From: Hyphomicrobiales bacterium
Lineage (GTDB): Bacteria > Pseudomonadota > Alphaproteobacteria > Rhizobiales > Aestuariivirgaceae
Assembly: GCA_027031305.1 (NCBI GenBank)
Contig: JALVRJ010000410.1
Coordinates: forward strand, 1 to 8,462
Direction of reading: 5' to 3'
DNA length: 8,462 nucleotides
Shown here: positions 7,852 to 8,462 of the stretch, in pieces
Position numbering within the stretch: the first letter of the stretch is position 1
Layout: every line of letters begins with the position of its first letter
Position numbers and translations under genes: made by a program
Notes under the pieces: generated by a model
What the model was told of the DNA's origin: nothing
What the model saw: the letters and a program-made list of their open reading frames with translations, nothing else
Database searches by the model: none

Positions 7852-7916
7852 CGCTTGCGCCAGCCTTACGGGCACGAAGGGCGGCAAGCGCGGCGGGTTT
7901 TGTGTTTTTGCCGCCC
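7852..7916 (+). promoter_or_regulatory. Two mutually exclusive leader helices upstream of rpsL
   Basis: Helix A pairs CGCTTGCGCC (7852-7861) with 7880-7890, ten base pairs with one bulged G at 7883. Helix B pairs GGGCGGCAA (7879-7887) with TTGCCGCCC (7908-7916), nine perfect pairs around a 20-base loop. Both use bases 7880-7887, so only one can form at a time. A T-rich stretch at 7898-7909 follows helix A after a 7-base GC-rich gap. This resembles an attenuator switch, but in GC-rich DNA it may be chance. Confidence 0.3.
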
Positions 7917-7926
7917 GCGGAACGGA

Positions 7927-7986
7927 TGTGACAGTGAAGGCGTTTTTCGCCTGAATTGTGACAATGCAGGCGGGTTTCGCCTGAAT
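7927..7986 (+). repeat. Two exact-tandem copies of a 30-base hairpin repeat
   Basis: Copy 1 (7927-7956) and copy 2 (7957-7986) abut with no gap and agree at 26 of 30 positions. Both begin TGTGACA and end CGCCTGAAT. Each contains the stem AGGCG/CGCCT around a five-base loop: TTTTT at 7943-7947 in copy 1, GGTTT at 7973-7977 in copy 2. Two of the four differences lie in the loop and the other two 5' of the stem, so the stems are untouched. The second copy ends 15 bases before the rpsL ribosome-binding site. Confidence 0.75.
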
Positions 7987-8001
7987 CATGCAAGGCAAGG
8001 C

Positions 8002-8006
8002 AGGAG
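8002..8006 (+). promoter_or_regulatory. rpsL ribosome-binding site
   Basis: AGGAG, four bases before the rpsL ATG, is the clearest Shine-Dalgarno sequence in the window. It fixes the S12 start at 8011 against the longer open frame that reaches back to 7711. Confidence 0.8.
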
Positions 8007-8010
8007 CGAT

Positions 8011-8382
8011 ATGCCGACGATCAACCAGCTTATCCGCAAGCCGCGCAAGGCGCCGGTGAAGCGCAACAAGGTGCCGGCCCTTCAGGCCTGTCCGCAGAAG
8101 CGTGGTGTCTGCACCCGCGTCTACACCACCACGCCGAAGAAGCCGAACTCGGCCCTGCGCAAGGTGGCGCGCGTGCGCCTTACCAACGGCTTCGAGGTCA
8201 CCAGCTACATCCCGGGCGAGGGCCACAACCTCCAGGAGCACTCCGTGGTGCTCATCCGCGGGGGGCGCGTCAAGGACCTGCCCGGTGTGCGCTACCACAT
8301 CATCCGCGGCGTGCTCGACACCGCCGGCGTCGAGGGGCGGCGGCAGCGTCGTTCCAAGTATGGCGCCAAACGGCCGAAGTGA
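8011..8382 (+). CDS. rpsL: 30S ribosomal protein S12
   Basis: S12 sits at the 30S decoding centre and controls accuracy of tRNA selection. The 123 residues are the normal bacterial length, and the sequence is conserved from end to end: [12 protein letters not shown] at the start, [19 protein letters not shown] (39-57), [20 protein letters not shown] (66-85), [14 protein letters not shown] (87-100) and the basic end [10 protein letters not shown]. Lys43 and Lys88, the classical streptomycin-resistance positions (42 and 87 in E. coli numbering without Met), are wild type, so no rpsL-based resistance is predicted. Asp89 is the residue that RimO methylthiolates in E. coli. In most bacteria rpsL starts the str operon (rpsL-rpsG-fusA-tuf), often right after rpoC. 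Here the upstream neighbour is a methyltransferase gene, and rpsG would lie beyond the window edge. Confidence 0.99.
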   Translation: MPTINQLIRKPRKAPVKRNKVPALQACPQKRGVCTRVYTTTPKKPNSALRKVARVRLTNGFEVTSYIPGEGHNLQEHSVVLIRGGRVKDLPGVRYHIIRGVLDTAGVEGRRQRRSKYGAKRPK

Positions 8383-8462
8383 TCGCGCTTCCGGGTGCTG
8401 GTTCATTGCTGGTGAATTGAAAAGAGAACGGAATGCCCGCCGCGCCGGTGGGTGCAACAACG
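8383..8462 (+). other. rpsL 3' flank with a possible next-gene start
   Basis: No terminator hairpin follows rpsL, which fits a continuing operon. An ATG at 8433-8435, preceded by AAAAGAGA, opens a frame reading MPAAPVGATT to the window edge. This does not resemble the usual S7 start (MSRRxxAEKR), so it may be another gene, an N-terminal extension, or nothing. Ten codons are too few to decide. Confidence 0.2.

Larger units (their letters stand above)
7544..8010 (+). promoter_or_regulatory. Long structured leader/intergenic region upstream of rpsL
   Basis: This 467-base stretch has no recognisable gene, tRNA or mobile element. In order it holds a 6-bp stem with a CAT loop (7606-7620), a promoter-like pair (7653-7680), the palindrome TCATGCATGA (7765-7774), an 8-bp hairpin (7773-7793), the palindrome CTGAATTCAG (7796-7805), two overlapping helices (7852-7916), a T-rich stretch (7898-7909) and a pair of 30-base tandem repeats (7927-7986). 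The frame of rpsL stays open back to 7711, but the upstream part does not look like S12. The region probably supplies the promoter and regulatory leader of the ribosomal protein operon. Confidence 0.5.

Noticed and set aside
7711..8010. In-frame N-terminal extension of S12 from 7711, with a repeated peptide of the type CDxxGxFRLN
   Set aside because: S12 is 123 residues with a fixed N-terminus, and a good AGGAG lies before 8011. The repeated peptide is the 30-base DNA repeat read in frame, since 30 is a multiple of three.
7765..8460. 231-codon minus-strand frame opposite rpsL
   Set aside because: It is antisense to a highly conserved ribosomal protein gene and has no recognisable protein features.
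1..8462. Mobile element, CRISPR array, tRNA or phage system
   Set aside because: No transposase, integrase, spaced repeat array, tRNA-like cloverleaf or defence-type gene was found on either strand.

Overview
The window looks like chromosomal DNA from a high-GC alphaproteobacterium. The GluRS has the alphaproteobacterial form of the class I signature ([11 protein letters not shown] after HGPDGA), and it stands head to head with comEC, an arrangement I know from that class. The ComEC also carries the alphaproteobacterial type of C-terminus, without a metallo-beta-lactamase motif. Hand counts on sampled lines give roughly 70-80% GC in comEC, 55-60% in the penicillin-binding protein gene and a little over 50% in the methyltransferase gene. 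I cannot name the genus.

Layout. (1) 1-1346, minus strand: gltX, glutamyl-tRNA synthetase, complete at its N-terminus and cut by the window edge about 20-30 residues before its C-terminus. (2) 1347-1495: divergent promoter region. (3) 1496-3802, plus strand: comEC, the inner-membrane DNA-uptake channel. (4) 3834-6296, minus strand: a bifunctional PBP1A-family peptidoglycan synthase that converges on comEC with a 31-base gap and no visible terminator. (5) 6297-6625: divergent intergenic region with several palindromes and a plausible sigma70 promoter. (6) 6626-7543, plus strand: a TylF/MycF-like SAM-dependent methyltransferase standing alone. (7) 7544-8010: a 467-base gene-free stretch rich in hairpins, ending in two exact-tandem copies of a 30-base repeat. 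(8) 8011-8382, plus strand: rpsL, ribosomal protein S12. The last 80 bases hold at most the first codons of another gene.

The genes do not form one pathway. gltX and rpsL serve translation, comEC DNA uptake, the PBP cell-wall synthesis, and the methyltransferase probably modifies a sugar or small metabolite. No mobile element, CRISPR array, tRNA or rRNA was found. I see no clear novel multi-gene system. The most interesting part is the long structured leader in front of rpsL: tandem repeats whose hairpin stems are conserved while the loops differ, preceded by two overlapping helices that cannot form together. rpoC is not upstream of rpsL here, so this region must supply its own expression signals.
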